Below are positions 38,911 through 46,416 of a stretch of 64,000 nucleotides of DNA, in pieces. How positions within the stretch are numbered: the stretch's first letter is position 1; each line of letters begins with the position of its first letter. Under the pieces are notes generated by a model, which was not told the DNA's origin, searched no databases, and was given only the letters and a program-made list of their open reading frames with translations. Position numbers and translations under genes: made by a program. The DNA comes from Woronichinia naegeliana WA131 (GTDB lineage: Bacteria > Cyanobacteriota > Cyanobacteriia > Cyanobacteriales > Microcystaceae), in the NCBI GenBank assembly GCA_025370055.1, contig CP073041.1:4244272-4308271 (forward strand), in the 5' to 3' direction.

Positions 38911-39549
38911 TTACTGAAACTGAGATAACAACCAAGCCCCAACCTCGGCTTGATTCGTTTGGCGACTACGCTGTAAAGCCTCCTCTAAAACAGCAACTTC
39001 CAATTTAGGCAAAACTTGAGAAACCTGAATCCGTTGACTGCCCTGATTCATCATCGAATAAGCCAACAATTGAGCCTCTTGAACATCCACTACCCAATAT
39101 TCATTAACCCCTAACTCTTCATATAAAGAGCGTTTTGTCCCCAAGTCATCTAACAACGAAGATCGTGCAATTTCAATCGCTAAATTAGGCGAAGGATATT
39201 GATCCAAATTCACGATCCCTGTTCCCGATGGAATGGTTTTAGCATTTTCCCCCAAATAATAAGCTACATCAGGCTGACATTCTCGCACACCTATTTTACG
39301 AAAAGTCGTTGTATCTAAACCCGTCGCAGGAATTTGTTTCAGCGCAACAAATAAATTCACAGCAAAAATAATAATTACATGATCCTGACCATGATCAAAG
39401 CTAACGGGTGACATCTCAATCCTCATATGTCCTTTATAATAGTAGCCCTTGGCTTGTTGATAAATCGGATCATTTAACTGATTAATATAATCATCCCAGG
39501 TCGCCAAAACCCAAGAATCTGTGCGGGGTTTAACTTGTAAACTGGTCAT
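38911..39549 (-). CDS. Uma2 family (DUF820) protein
   Basis: A 212-residue Uma2 protein. The nuclease-fold landmarks are 'DWxxYINQL' near the start, 'MRIEMSPVSFDHGQDHVIII' (His-containing helix), 'ECQPDVAYYLGENAKT' (Asp), 'PSPNLAIEIARSSLLDDLG' (Glu) and 'KRSLYEELGVNEYWVVDVQE' (Lys/Asp). It is a different subgroup from the Uma2 gene at 28134. The function is unproven. Confidence 0.85.
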   Translation of the reverse strand: MTSLQVKPRTDSWVLATWDDYINQLNDPIYQQAKGYYYKGHMRIEMSPVSFDHGQDHVIIIFAVNLFVALKQIPATGLDTTTFRKIGVRECQPDVAYYLGENAKTIPSGTGIVNLDQYPSPNLAIEIARSSLLDDLGTKRSLYEELGVNEYWVVDVQEAQLLAYSMMNQGSQRIQVSQVLPKLEVAVLEEALQRSRQTNQAEVGAWLLSQFQ

Positions 39550-39616
39550 CCCTTAACCCTCCTGTAAAAATGAGAAATTTTGTGGTTTAGCGAAATCAAT
39601 AAACATCTCAGCAATT

Positions 39617-39823
39617 TCATCTAAAAATAAATAATTGTCGAACAATTTCTTCTGGTTTAGCTGGCCGTTCCTTACCATCTACAAAATCTTGCAAATAACC
39701 TTTACCCTTACGATCAAATTATTGAATCGCTAATTTTTCTTGCCCATCAAAAATCGTCAGTGCGTAATCTGTCCCCTTAAGAACGTCAGAAATCGTATAT
39801 TTTGGCTCATTATCGTTATCCAT
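39617..39823 (-). pseudogene. Restriction-enzyme-like N-terminal remnant
   Basis: A 69-codon frame from ATG 39823 with one internal TAA reads 'MDNDNEPKYTISDVLKGTDY', then 'GYLQDFVDGKERPAKPEEIV' followed by RQLFIF, and then stops. 'KPEEIVRQLF' resembles the N-terminal block of type I/III restriction subunits (HsdR_N-like). Only this start region is left. The remainder of 39550-39973 holds no other gene that I can see. Confidence 0.35.
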
Positions 39824-39973
39824 AAAACTTAAATCCACAAGAATCAGTGTTTTTCGCTTAATCTATAAAAAGTGATTAAATACGACACTTTATAATATTA
39901 GCATAATGCGATCGCTCCTGAGAACACAATTAAGATGAGGTCTGCGTAAATAAATTATCTGGATTTATTACTG

Positions 39974-40681
39974 TTACGGGCGGAAGACTTTTTTCTTGCT
40001 AGAGATTTCCTTGTGTGAATCAAAATAATCTTGTAAACCATGAATTGTATAGAGTTGCTGAGGGGGGACTAAATTCCAAACCGCAGGAACAACATCCAGT
40101 AACCACCAATTAAATAAGTCTCTGCAATTCTCTGACCCAGGGAAAATAGCATAACCTTGAAAACAGTCATCTAAGATTTCTAATAACGCATTTTGTGACA
40201 AGCTGGGTACGAGAGTTTTAACAAGATTTTTAAATACATCAAATGCTTCGTCAATTTCTTGAAGTCCAAAGGAAATTTCAGGAAATAGTTTCTCTAAATC
40301 TTTTTCTATTTTTGCTATTAGTTTCTTTTGATCAAGTAAATTGTTGTTGACTTTTTTCTGAATTAATAGATAATTAATCAATTGAAAAACTTTTTGACTC
40401 CTGTTGTCCTTATGCAATTTCTTTTTTATTGTAGGCTCAACAGCATCAGCCATAATTAATGCCATATAAAGATAGCGTTTTTGAGTTAATAATTCATCCT
40501 TATCTTTTAAATTATTTAAAATCTTAAGACACATATCATCTAACGAAATTTTTCCAGCATTTTTCTCATATAATTCTTCATATTTTTCTTGACAAGCAAA
40601 ATTAAGCAACTCCCTTAATGTTGGAGGAATATTTGACAAACAAGAATCTGATTTTATGGAATACTTTAATAATATAGTCAT
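39974..40681 (-). CDS. Hypothetical protein next to a toxin-type deaminase
   Basis: A 235-residue mainly helical, lysine-rich soluble protein. There is no signal peptide and no recognisable family. A conserved-looking C-terminal part has several tryptophans ('NWWLLDVVPAVWNLVPPQQL'). It starts 48 bases after the deaminase gene on the same strand and is likely co-transcribed. By analogy with polymorphic toxin loci it could be an immunity protein, but there is no direct evidence. Confidence 0.5.
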   Translation of the reverse strand: MTILLKYSIKSDSCLSNIPPTLRELLNFACQEKYEELYEKNAGKISLDDMCLKILNNLKDKDELLTQKRYLYMALIMADAVEPTIKKKLHKDNRSQKVFQLINYLLIQKKVNNNLLDQKKLIAKIEKDLEKLFPEISFGLQEIDEAFDVFKNLVKTLVPSLSQNALLEILDDCFQGYAIFPGSENCRDLFNWWLLDVVPAVWNLVPPQQLYTIHGLQDYFDSHKEISSKKKVFRP

Positions 40682-40729
40682 GGTAGTTGTTCTCCTATTA
40701 AATTAGGGATAGGGGTAGTCTCAAAATAC

Positions 40730-41131
40730 TTATAGTCTAATATCAGCAAAAATTTTCTCAAATTGCCGAATAATTTCTGAGCAACTTCTACAGGGTTGTC
40801 TTTCTGTATAAAGATAAAGCTTTCCTTGAATAATTTTAGGGTTAATAGTCTCCAAAGTCTCTGCAAGAGCAAAAAGGGCTTTGTATTCAGCATCTTTATC
40901 TCTTAAATAATCATCTACAATCGGTTGAAAATGGCCACCTTCAGATCGGGCGTTGGGTTTTGGAGTTGGGCTTTTCGTTCCACCTCTAGAAGTAGCAGCC
41001 GTGCCAATAACAGTACCATTTGTAAGATGTAATTCAATGATAGCAACATTAGCTTTAGGAAAAGGTTTGTCAAGATAAATTTTGCGAACTAAAGCCGCAT
41101 CCGCCTGTAAACGCTTTTTAATATTGTCCAT
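40730..41131 (-). CDS. Toxin-type nucleic-acid deaminase domain protein (BURPS668_1122/PF14424-like)
   Basis: A 133-residue protein. Zinc-site motifs are 'DKDAEYKALFALAETL' (the D/H-A-E position, with catalytic Glu in 'DAE' at about 82-84) and 'LYLYTERQPCRSCSEIIRQF' with PCxxC at about 113-117. The order and the 'TERxPCxSCxxIxxQF' wording are those of secreted deaminase toxins (cytidine deaminase fold). It lacks the long N-terminal trafficking region of polymorphic toxins, so it may be a leftover toxin tip or a stand-alone enzyme. Upstream at about 41143-41222, in the same frame, another coding scrap ends in a TAG 12 bases before this ATG, so an older longer gene is possible. Confidence 0.65.
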   Translation of the reverse strand: MDNIKKRLQADAALVRKIYLDKPFPKANVAIIELHLTNGTVIGTAATSRGGTKSPTPKPNARSEGGHFQPIVDDYLRDKDAEYKALFALAETLETINPKIIQGKLYLYTERQPCRSCSEIIRQFEKIFADIRL

Positions 41132-41142
41132 TAATAAAGCCT

Positions 41143-41222
41143 ATTTCATATCAGCGATCGCCTGTCGGGCCATAGAAGCAATCCCTTGATCCGTTGCCTT
41201 TGGTAATTGATAATATTTACCG
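41143..41222 (-). other. Short coding-like scrap before the deaminase
   Basis: The frame reads 'FSGKYYQLPKATDQGIASMA' and then RQAIADMK before TAG. It is in frame with the deaminase, separated by TAG GCT TTA TTA. I do not recognise the family. It may be the end of a lost gene or the N-terminal part of the deaminase gene cut by a nonsense change. Confidence 0.25.
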
Positions 41223-41248
41223 CTGAAGATGAAGAATGAGGACAAGGT

Positions 41249-41896
41249 TTATCCAAGGGTGATTTTAGCTCGTTTGATCCCTTCGATCATTAAATCAACG
41301 GCTAATCCTGCCTGTAAGACAGCAAAAACCCAGCCCACAATGACGAGGGTAATAATATTAACTTTTTGGACAATGACTTTAGCGAAAATCATTCCTAGCC
41401 AGTTTAGCAAAATGATCAATAACAACAACGCAAAAATACTGATTTGCCGTTTAATGTCCCCCTCAGCTTGACTAGTCGCCACTAAAATTGCCACAATACC
41501 GTAGGGGGTGATAATTGCGGGAATAGTTAAAGGGTTAATAGCGATCGCGGGAATATTCTCTTCAGTATAGGGTTCAGTCTCAGGAGATAAGGGTTTGGGC
41601 AGACTAAAATTAGATAACATTTGTAGAGAAGCCATCAGAATCAAGAGTCCACCTGCGACAAATAGTGCCGCCGTAGAAACATCCCACTTCGCTAAAATAC
41701 CTTTACCAATGATTGCAACCGCAAAGAGAATAATACTAGAAATTATGGTTGCTTTCAAAGCCAGCTTTTTGGCAAAATTAGGCTCCGTTTTATAACAAAG
41801 GCGGTTAAAAATGGGAATCACCTTGAGGGGGCCAAGGGTCAAAAAGAAAATCACAAAAACATAAGAAAATGGGTAAACTTGTACAGTGTCTTGCAT
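41249..41896 (-). CDS. MarC family integral membrane protein
   Basis: A 215-residue protein with six hydrophobic helices. Typical MarC features are 'FFLTLGPLKVIPIF' near the start, 'IAINPLTIPAIITPYGIVAI' (the conserved P-L-x-x-P-x-x-x-x-P-G-I block) and 'GWVFAVLQAGLAVDLMIEGI' at the end. MarC/SnatA proteins have been linked to amino-acid transport, but the function of most members is not settled. It is alone, with 228 bp before the next gene. Confidence 0.85.
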   Translation of the reverse strand: MQDTVQVYPFSYVFVIFFLTLGPLKVIPIFNRLCYKTEPNFAKKLALKATIISSIILFAVAIIGKGILAKWDVSTAALFVAGGLLILMASLQMLSNFSLPKPLSPETEPYTEENIPAIAINPLTIPAIITPYGIVAILVATSQAEGDIKRQISIFALLLLIILLNWLGMIFAKVIVQKVNIITLVIVGWVFAVLQAGLAVDLMIEGIKRAKITLG

Positions 41897-42124
41897 GGTA
41901 ATAGTCTGGAATTTAATCTAGAATTTGACAATTTTTGCCTAAAGGAACGAGAAGTTGATCAACTTTAGCAATTTCCCTAAAAACAATTTAGAGACAAGGA
42001 ACATAAGCCCCTAGATAGAAAAACTCTATTAATACATCACAGCGTAAAAAGCGCGATGGTTAACATTACTGAGCATCCACATCAGGGTAAAAATGACAGT
42101 GGGTAACTCTTTTTTCAAGACCCG

Positions 42125-42517
42125 TTAAGACGAAGAAAAGAGAGCTTCTTCTGCTAATTTAGATTGTTCTTTTTCTAGTGCTAATTCGGCTTCTAGTTCT
42201 TTACTCAGGAAGTAGTTTAAAAAAGTACGAATCAGAGCCAGTAATCCGAGTTTTCCCAAACTGTCTAAGGTCGGTGCGATCGTTGTGGCTAATATGTCTG
42301 CACCGAGTTGAAATTCGAGGGCGAGGGCCAACCACATCCCGAACCGAAGGCGGATCTTATTAAAGGAGGGGATAGGGGTACGTTGACGATTTAATTGATA
42401 GGCTAATTGCAAGGTTTTAATAAAACCAACGACAATACAAATAACAGAAAAAGCTTCTAAAGCAAACTTGCTAATCGTAACTAAATGTTCTAGAGCTTGC
42501 TCAAATATTTCTAGCAT
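42125..42517 (-). CDS. DUF1622 membrane protein
   Basis: A 130-residue protein with an N-terminal helix ('FALEAFSVICIVVGFIKTL'), a central 'RLRFGMWLALALEFQLGADI' and 'IRTFLNYFLSKELEAELALE' near the C-terminus. This is the DUF1622 signature. The family is widespread and uncharacterised. It follows the DUF202 gene by 8 bases and is surely co-transcribed with it. Confidence 0.82.
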   Translation of the reverse strand: MLEIFEQALEHLVTISKFALEAFSVICIVVGFIKTLQLAYQLNRQRTPIPSFNKIRLRFGMWLALALEFQLGADILATTIAPTLDSLGKLGLLALIRTFLNYFLSKELEAELALEKEQSKLAEEALFSSS

Positions 42518-42525
42518 GGGTCAGT

Positions 42526-42921
42526 TTATCCTCCAATAATTAAGATACTAAGAAAGGCAAAAACACCCACTGAAATAAGGGCGATCGCCACCACTAAACC
42601 TAGGGATAAACGGGGTTGATAGGTAAACTGTCCATGCTCAATACGTTTCAAGTCTTGACGATGATTAAGAGCCGCGACTCCAAGAGCTAAAGTGCCAATA
42701 ATAATAAACAATAAACCTAAAATTCGGGAGAGATGGAAAGAATCCAGATTGGTGTTAAAAGTACTATGAATAGCCGCAACAATTCGATCAATTCCCACAC
42801 CAAAACTAATGAGAGAAAGACTGGTACGAATCCAGGCCATGAGGGTTCGTTCGGCCGCCGCTCGGTTCCGCTCTTTGGCTAATTCATTGGTCATTTTATA
42901 AGCATCAGGAGAAGAATTCAT
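42526..42921 (-). CDS. DUF202 (YidH-like) membrane protein
   Basis: A 131-residue protein. The DUF202 hallmark 'ELAKERNRAAAERTLMAWIR' and 'TSLSLISFGVGIDRI' are followed by three membrane helices ('LLFIIIGTLALGVAAL', 'LVVAIALISVGVFAFLSILI'). I chose ATG 42921 because the motif begins soon after; an upstream TTG at 42963 would add an unconserved leader. Its function is unknown. It makes a two-gene unit with DUF1622. Confidence 0.8.
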   Translation of the reverse strand: MNSSPDAYKMTNELAKERNRAAAERTLMAWIRTSLSLISFGVGIDRIVAAIHSTFNTNLDSFHLSRILGLLFIIIGTLALGVAALNHRQDLKRIEHGQFTYQPRLSLGLVVAIALISVGVFAFLSILIIGG

Positions 42922-42980
42922 GGGTTTTCGCAGGGAAAAATTGAGAAAAGAAATTTGTGGCAAAAATAAAGCTTAAATAA

Positions 42981-43060
42981 TAGACTTCTTGCACAATAGC
43001 GTTCGATCCCCCTAAATCCCCCTTAAAAAGGGAGACTTTCTTTAATTTGCAAGAGGTCTA
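42981..43060. repeat. 80-bp palindromic MITE-like repeat
   Basis: The ends TAGACTTCTTGCA and TGCAAGAGGTCTA are inverted repeats (two mismatches). The interior carries ATCCCCCTAAATCCCCCTT and AAAAAGGGAGAC. The same inner sequence recurs in the opposite sense at about 46138-46172. Such 'TAGACCTCTTGC' palindromes are widespread small repeats in cyanobacterial genomes. Confidence 0.65.
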
Positions 43061-43069
43061 ATCTGATGA

Positions 43070-43792
43070 CTAGGTTGACTGGGGTAAACGAGTATTCTCT
43101 AAATGAGCAACACTTAAATCAACATCGGTCAGATTCGCTTGGGTTAAATCAGCATTGGTTAAGTCGGCATTAGTTAAATTGGCTCCTTGTAAATTAACTC
43201 CTTGTAAATTAGCTCCAATGAGTCTGGTTCCTGTCAAGTTTGCCTGAGTTAAATTGACATCCTGCATATTTGTATAAGAAAGTTCACTATTAATTAAATT
43301 TGCTTTACTTAAGTTAACAAGATGGAGATGAACATGGGGGATTGCTAGTTGCTCTAAATTAGCTCCCTCTAAATCCAAATTATCAAAATGAATTCCTGCT
43401 TCTCCAAGTATTTCAAGGGCTTCGATACGAGCAATACTGTAGATATGCCCTTGGGTATTATTAACAATTTCGAGGGCTTCTAAATTTTGCTGTTGTTTTC
43501 GCTTAGATTTTTCTAAAATATACATCCAGGCAGCCGTTACAATACTAAATGACTCTACATTACCCACGCTGATTAATCCTAAAAGATTAGAACTTAAACA
43601 GGTGGAAACAAACTTTTGCTGGTTACAAATTTCAAAACGTTGAACCAGGGCAAGAAACCCCAAAGAAATGCCCGACGCAAGCAGTAAGCGAAATGTAAAA
43701 GAACGATTCAGTAACCGAAAAAAAGGTTGTTTCTTTCTCGCTTGGTATTTCTCATACCAAGTTTTTCGTTTTGGAGGCTGTGTTGTTACCAT
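43070..43792 (-). CDS. Membrane-anchored pentapeptide-repeat protein
   Basis: A 240-residue protein. Two hydrophobic helices ('FRLLLASGISLGFLALVQRF' and a second near residue 90) precede a pentapeptide-repeat solenoid of A(N/D)LxX units from about 140 ('NLDLEGANLEQLAIPHVHLH') to the end ('LQGANLTNADLTNADLTQAN'). The repeat should form a right-handed beta helix on one side of the membrane. ATG 43792 is preferred; an upstream start at 43834 would add a hydrophobic leader of 14 residues, possibly a signal anchor. The role is unknown. Confidence 0.75.
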   Translation of the reverse strand: MVTTQPPKRKTWYEKYQARKKQPFFRLLNRSFTFRLLLASGISLGFLALVQRFEICNQQKFVSTCLSSNLLGLISVGNVESFSIVTAAWMYILEKSKRKQQQNLEALEIVNNTQGHIYSIARIEALEILGEAGIHFDNLDLEGANLEQLAIPHVHLHLVNLSKANLINSELSYTNMQDVNLTQANLTGTRLIGANLQGVNLQGANLTNADLTNADLTQANLTDVDLSVAHLENTRLPQST

Positions 43793-43920
43793 TATGCCAA
43801 GTAAAAAGTTAACGAAGAAAAGAACAATTAACAATATGAGCTAAAAAATAAAAACATATTGTTAGAAAAATGAAAAAATCAAAAAAATAAATTTGAGCGG
43901 AAGAACGACAATCACATTAT

Positions 43921-45165
43921 TTACCGAGCCAATTTACCAAAGCCTACAGGCTTATTTTTAGCCCGATCTTTAGCCGCTAATTTTGGCATGATTTCAGTGG
44001 CATCCTTACCTTGGCGGAGTAAATTTACCATCATTTTTAAGGGGTTATCAATGTGAGTAAAAAAGGTTTTATAACCCGCACAAAGGTAATTTAGCCCTGG
44101 CTCACCATCAGGCGTATCGGTAAACCGATGTTTTGGACATTCTCCATGACAAGCAAACCGCACTTCACACTGTTGACAATAGCGAGGCAAGGTCGTTAAC
44201 TTATCTTGACCAAACTGAAATTGACGCGAACTTCCCACTAATTCTGCCATCGAAGTCTCTTGAATATTTCCTAATAAGTAATCTGGCTCTACAAAATGAT
44301 CACAGGAATAAAGATCGCCATTGTGTTCTAAGGCTACTCCAGAGCCACAGGTAGGCGAAAAAAAGCACATTCCTGTTGGTAGGCCGAGCCAACTCCTGAC
44401 TGCTGCTTCAAAGGTTTGTACAAAAATTTTTCCCACATCTCGCCGTACCCATTCATCAAAAATGGTTGTTAAAAAAGTGCCAAATTGTTCGGGCAAAACG
44501 GAATTTTCTGAAACTTGTGTGCCTTTTTGATAGAGCGTTTTCCCATCTTCATTGATGCGTTCAACTACAGGAATAAACTGTATCCAACTGGTTTTCACTT
44601 CATCGCGTAGAAAACGATAAACCTCTAGGGGATATTGACTATTGACCCGATTAACGGTAGTTAAAATGTTATATTCAACCCCATGTTTTTGGAGTAAACG
44701 TAACCCCTTCATCACCCGATCAAAGGTCGGACGACCGACTTTATCCACGCGATTAGCATCATGGAGTTCTCGCGGCCCGTCTAAGCTTAAACCAATGAGA
44801 TAGTTATTTGCTTTAAAAAATTCACACCATTCGTCATTTAATAGCGTTCCGTTCGTTTGTAAGGTATTTTCAAAGGTCATCCCCGGTCGGCGATATTTTT
44901 CTTGGTAGGCGATCGCCTTTTTAAAAAAATCTAAGCCCATTAAGGTCGGTTCTCCCCCCTGCCAGGCCACAGTCACTTCAGGGGTTTTATGGCTTTCAAT
45001 CAATTGACGAATATAGGTTTCTAAAATCTCATCACTCATGCGAAAATTACTATTCGGATAAAGCTCTTCTTTGTCTAAGAAGAAACAATAGGAGCAGTCT
45101 AAATTACAGATCGCACCAGTGGGTTTGGTTAAAACGTGAATACGCGGTGGCAGAAAGTTTTCCAT
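43921..45165 (-). CDS. Anaerobic sulfatase-maturating enzyme (radical SAM, SPASM)
   Basis: A 414-residue radical SAM enzyme. The SAM cluster motif CNLDCSYC is at 20-27 (Cys20, 24, 27), then 'VTVAWQGGEPTLMGLDFFKK' (the GGEP motif). A cysteine-rich SPASM domain for two auxiliary 4Fe-4S clusters lies at about 265-345 ('GMCFFSPTCGSGVALEHNG', 'YCQQCEVRFACHGECPKHRF'). This matches anSME enzymes, which oxidise a Cys or Ser in a sulfatase to formylglycine without oxygen. The only sulfatase in the window, 46417-47919, is two genes away and has a CTAGR target motif. Confidence 0.92.
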   Translation of the reverse strand: MENFLPPRIHVLTKPTGAICNLDCSYCFFLDKEELYPNSNFRMSDEILETYIRQLIESHKTPEVTVAWQGGEPTLMGLDFFKKAIAYQEKYRRPGMTFENTLQTNGTLLNDEWCEFFKANNYLIGLSLDGPRELHDANRVDKVGRPTFDRVMKGLRLLQKHGVEYNILTTVNRVNSQYPLEVYRFLRDEVKTSWIQFIPVVERINEDGKTLYQKGTQVSENSVLPEQFGTFLTTIFDEWVRRDVGKIFVQTFEAAVRSWLGLPTGMCFFSPTCGSGVALEHNGDLYSCDHFVEPDYLLGNIQETSMAELVGSSRQFQFGQDKLTTLPRYCQQCEVRFACHGECPKHRFTDTPDGEPGLNYLCAGYKTFFTHIDNPLKMMVNLLRQGKDATEIMPKLAAKDRAKNKPVGFGKLAR

Positions 45166-45254
45166 AAAAAACGAATGGTTTCGAGTTAGATAGGGTTTAA
45201 TTTGTAATTATAAATAGCTGATTTAAGTAAGTGGGCTTAATTAATTGTTAGATA

Positions 45255-45302
45255 GTGGAACAGGCTTCTAGCCTGTGGACGGGCAAGATGCCCATCCCAC
45301 GT
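45255..45302. repeat. REP-like hairpin repeat
   Basis: GGAACAGGCTTCTAGCCTGT followed by GGACGGGCAAGATGCCCATCC: two adjacent hairpins (AGGCTTCTAGCCT and GGGCAAGATGCCC). This wording is a common intergenic repeat in cyanobacteria. The remainder of 45166-45358 has no gene. Confidence 0.55.
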
Positions 45303-45358
45303 TTTATATTTAATTGCAACCAGCTACTTAATTCTAAAATTAAGCCTCAAAATCAAGA

Positions 45359-45940
45359 TTAATCTGAGTTTAAAAACTGAAGATAGCCCAGACGATAGCC
45401 TAACCAGCCTGGAATGGCTAAGGTCGCTACTAAAATTGTGGTCGTCGTGCTTAACCGACTCGATAAGGTGCGAGCAGGATCAAGACCTTCAAAAACGAAT
45501 TTAAGGGCGACAATAAAGGCATAGGCTACCGTAGTTAATGCGCTGGCTCCTTTAATAAATTCCTTTGGACGCGGTATTTTTAAATCGTGGGAGCCTTTAC
45601 CGATTAACAGCCCCGAAATGAAGCCCGCAATACTCAATAAAGCAATGGTTGTTAAGCGATCGCCAAACGCAATTTTGGGTAATAATTCCTGGGGATCGGC
45701 AATGACTAAGGCCGTTCCGCCAACGGCTCCCGCGATCGCGCCTAAATTCGCCCACCATAAAATAGGATGGGTCTGACGGGTGCTGGCTAAACCCGACAGG
45801 GTAATCACAACTACCGTACAAATAAACGCTGAGATTAATTCCGAGAAATGACTAGTAATGCGATAGAGAATCACACCACCCGCGATCGCGCCAAGCAGTC
45901 GTAAAAAATCGGTTTTGATGGATGTTAAATGGTTCTGCAT
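45359..45940 (-). CDS. Hypothetical membrane protein
   Basis: A 193-residue protein with about five hydrophobic helices ('LLGAIAGGVILYRITSHFSE', 'LISAFICTVVVITLSGLAS', 'WWANLGAIAGAVGGTALVIA', 'LLSIAGFISGLLIGKGSHDL', 'TTTTILVATLAIPGWLGYRL'). There is no known motif. The ordered helices and sensible start indicate a real gene. It lies between the maturase and the sulfatase but nothing connects it to them functionally. Confidence 0.6.
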   Translation of the reverse strand: MQNHLTSIKTDFLRLLGAIAGGVILYRITSHFSELISAFICTVVVITLSGLASTRQTHPILWWANLGAIAGAVGGTALVIADPQELLPKIAFGDRLTTIALLSIAGFISGLLIGKGSHDLKIPRPKEFIKGASALTTVAYAFIVALKFVFEGLDPARTLSSRLSTTTTILVATLAIPGWLGYRLGYLQFLNSD

Positions 45941-46187
45941 CGCGTTTTAGGTAGGATTGAAATCAACAACTAGTTGATCACTTTAATGACAAAAAGTAAG
46001 ATAACGCCAAGCCTAGTAATTGTTTTTCTATCTTTCCTCTACATAAACCTTAAAAATTTGTTTCCAATCTCGTTTCATACTGATAAACCACGTCTATTTT
46101 GGGAACTGAAGTTTTTTGAGATATATTTCAGGCGCAAGTCCCCCTTTTTTAGGGGGATTTAGGGGGATCGACTTGAGTGATTAAAAA

Positions 46188-46289
46188 CTATGGATTTCGA
46201 GTTAGACGGGGTTTAACTGACCCATCATTTTCTTTCACAGTTGTCCCCACAGCAAGTGTTAAAAATTGCTGGCGTGTAAGTTTCGACAT
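46188..46289 (-). other. Small ORF resembling the start of an exported protein
   Basis: A 33-codon frame reads 'MSKLTRQQFLTLAVGTTVKE' and ends shortly after. The 'LTRQQFLTLAVG' opening looks like a twin-arginine-type or sulfatase-linked leader, but the rest is missing. The region 45941-46416 otherwise holds only the CCCCTAAATCCCCC-type repeat at 46138-46172 and no other gene. Confidence 0.3.
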
Positions 46290-46416
46290 AACAAAAAACT
46301 AGAAAATGTAGGGGCTTAGTCTCCAATTCCTAGACTTTAGAAACTTAAAAACTAAACTCCTACCAAAACATTAAGGCCCTTTTGACCAAGAAATTTCGTC
46401 TAATTTGTAGAGCCAA

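Noticed and set aside
40678..40893. 71-codon frame at the end of the deaminase gene
   Set aside because: Alternative frame of the deaminase C-terminus; the motif-bearing frame is the other one.
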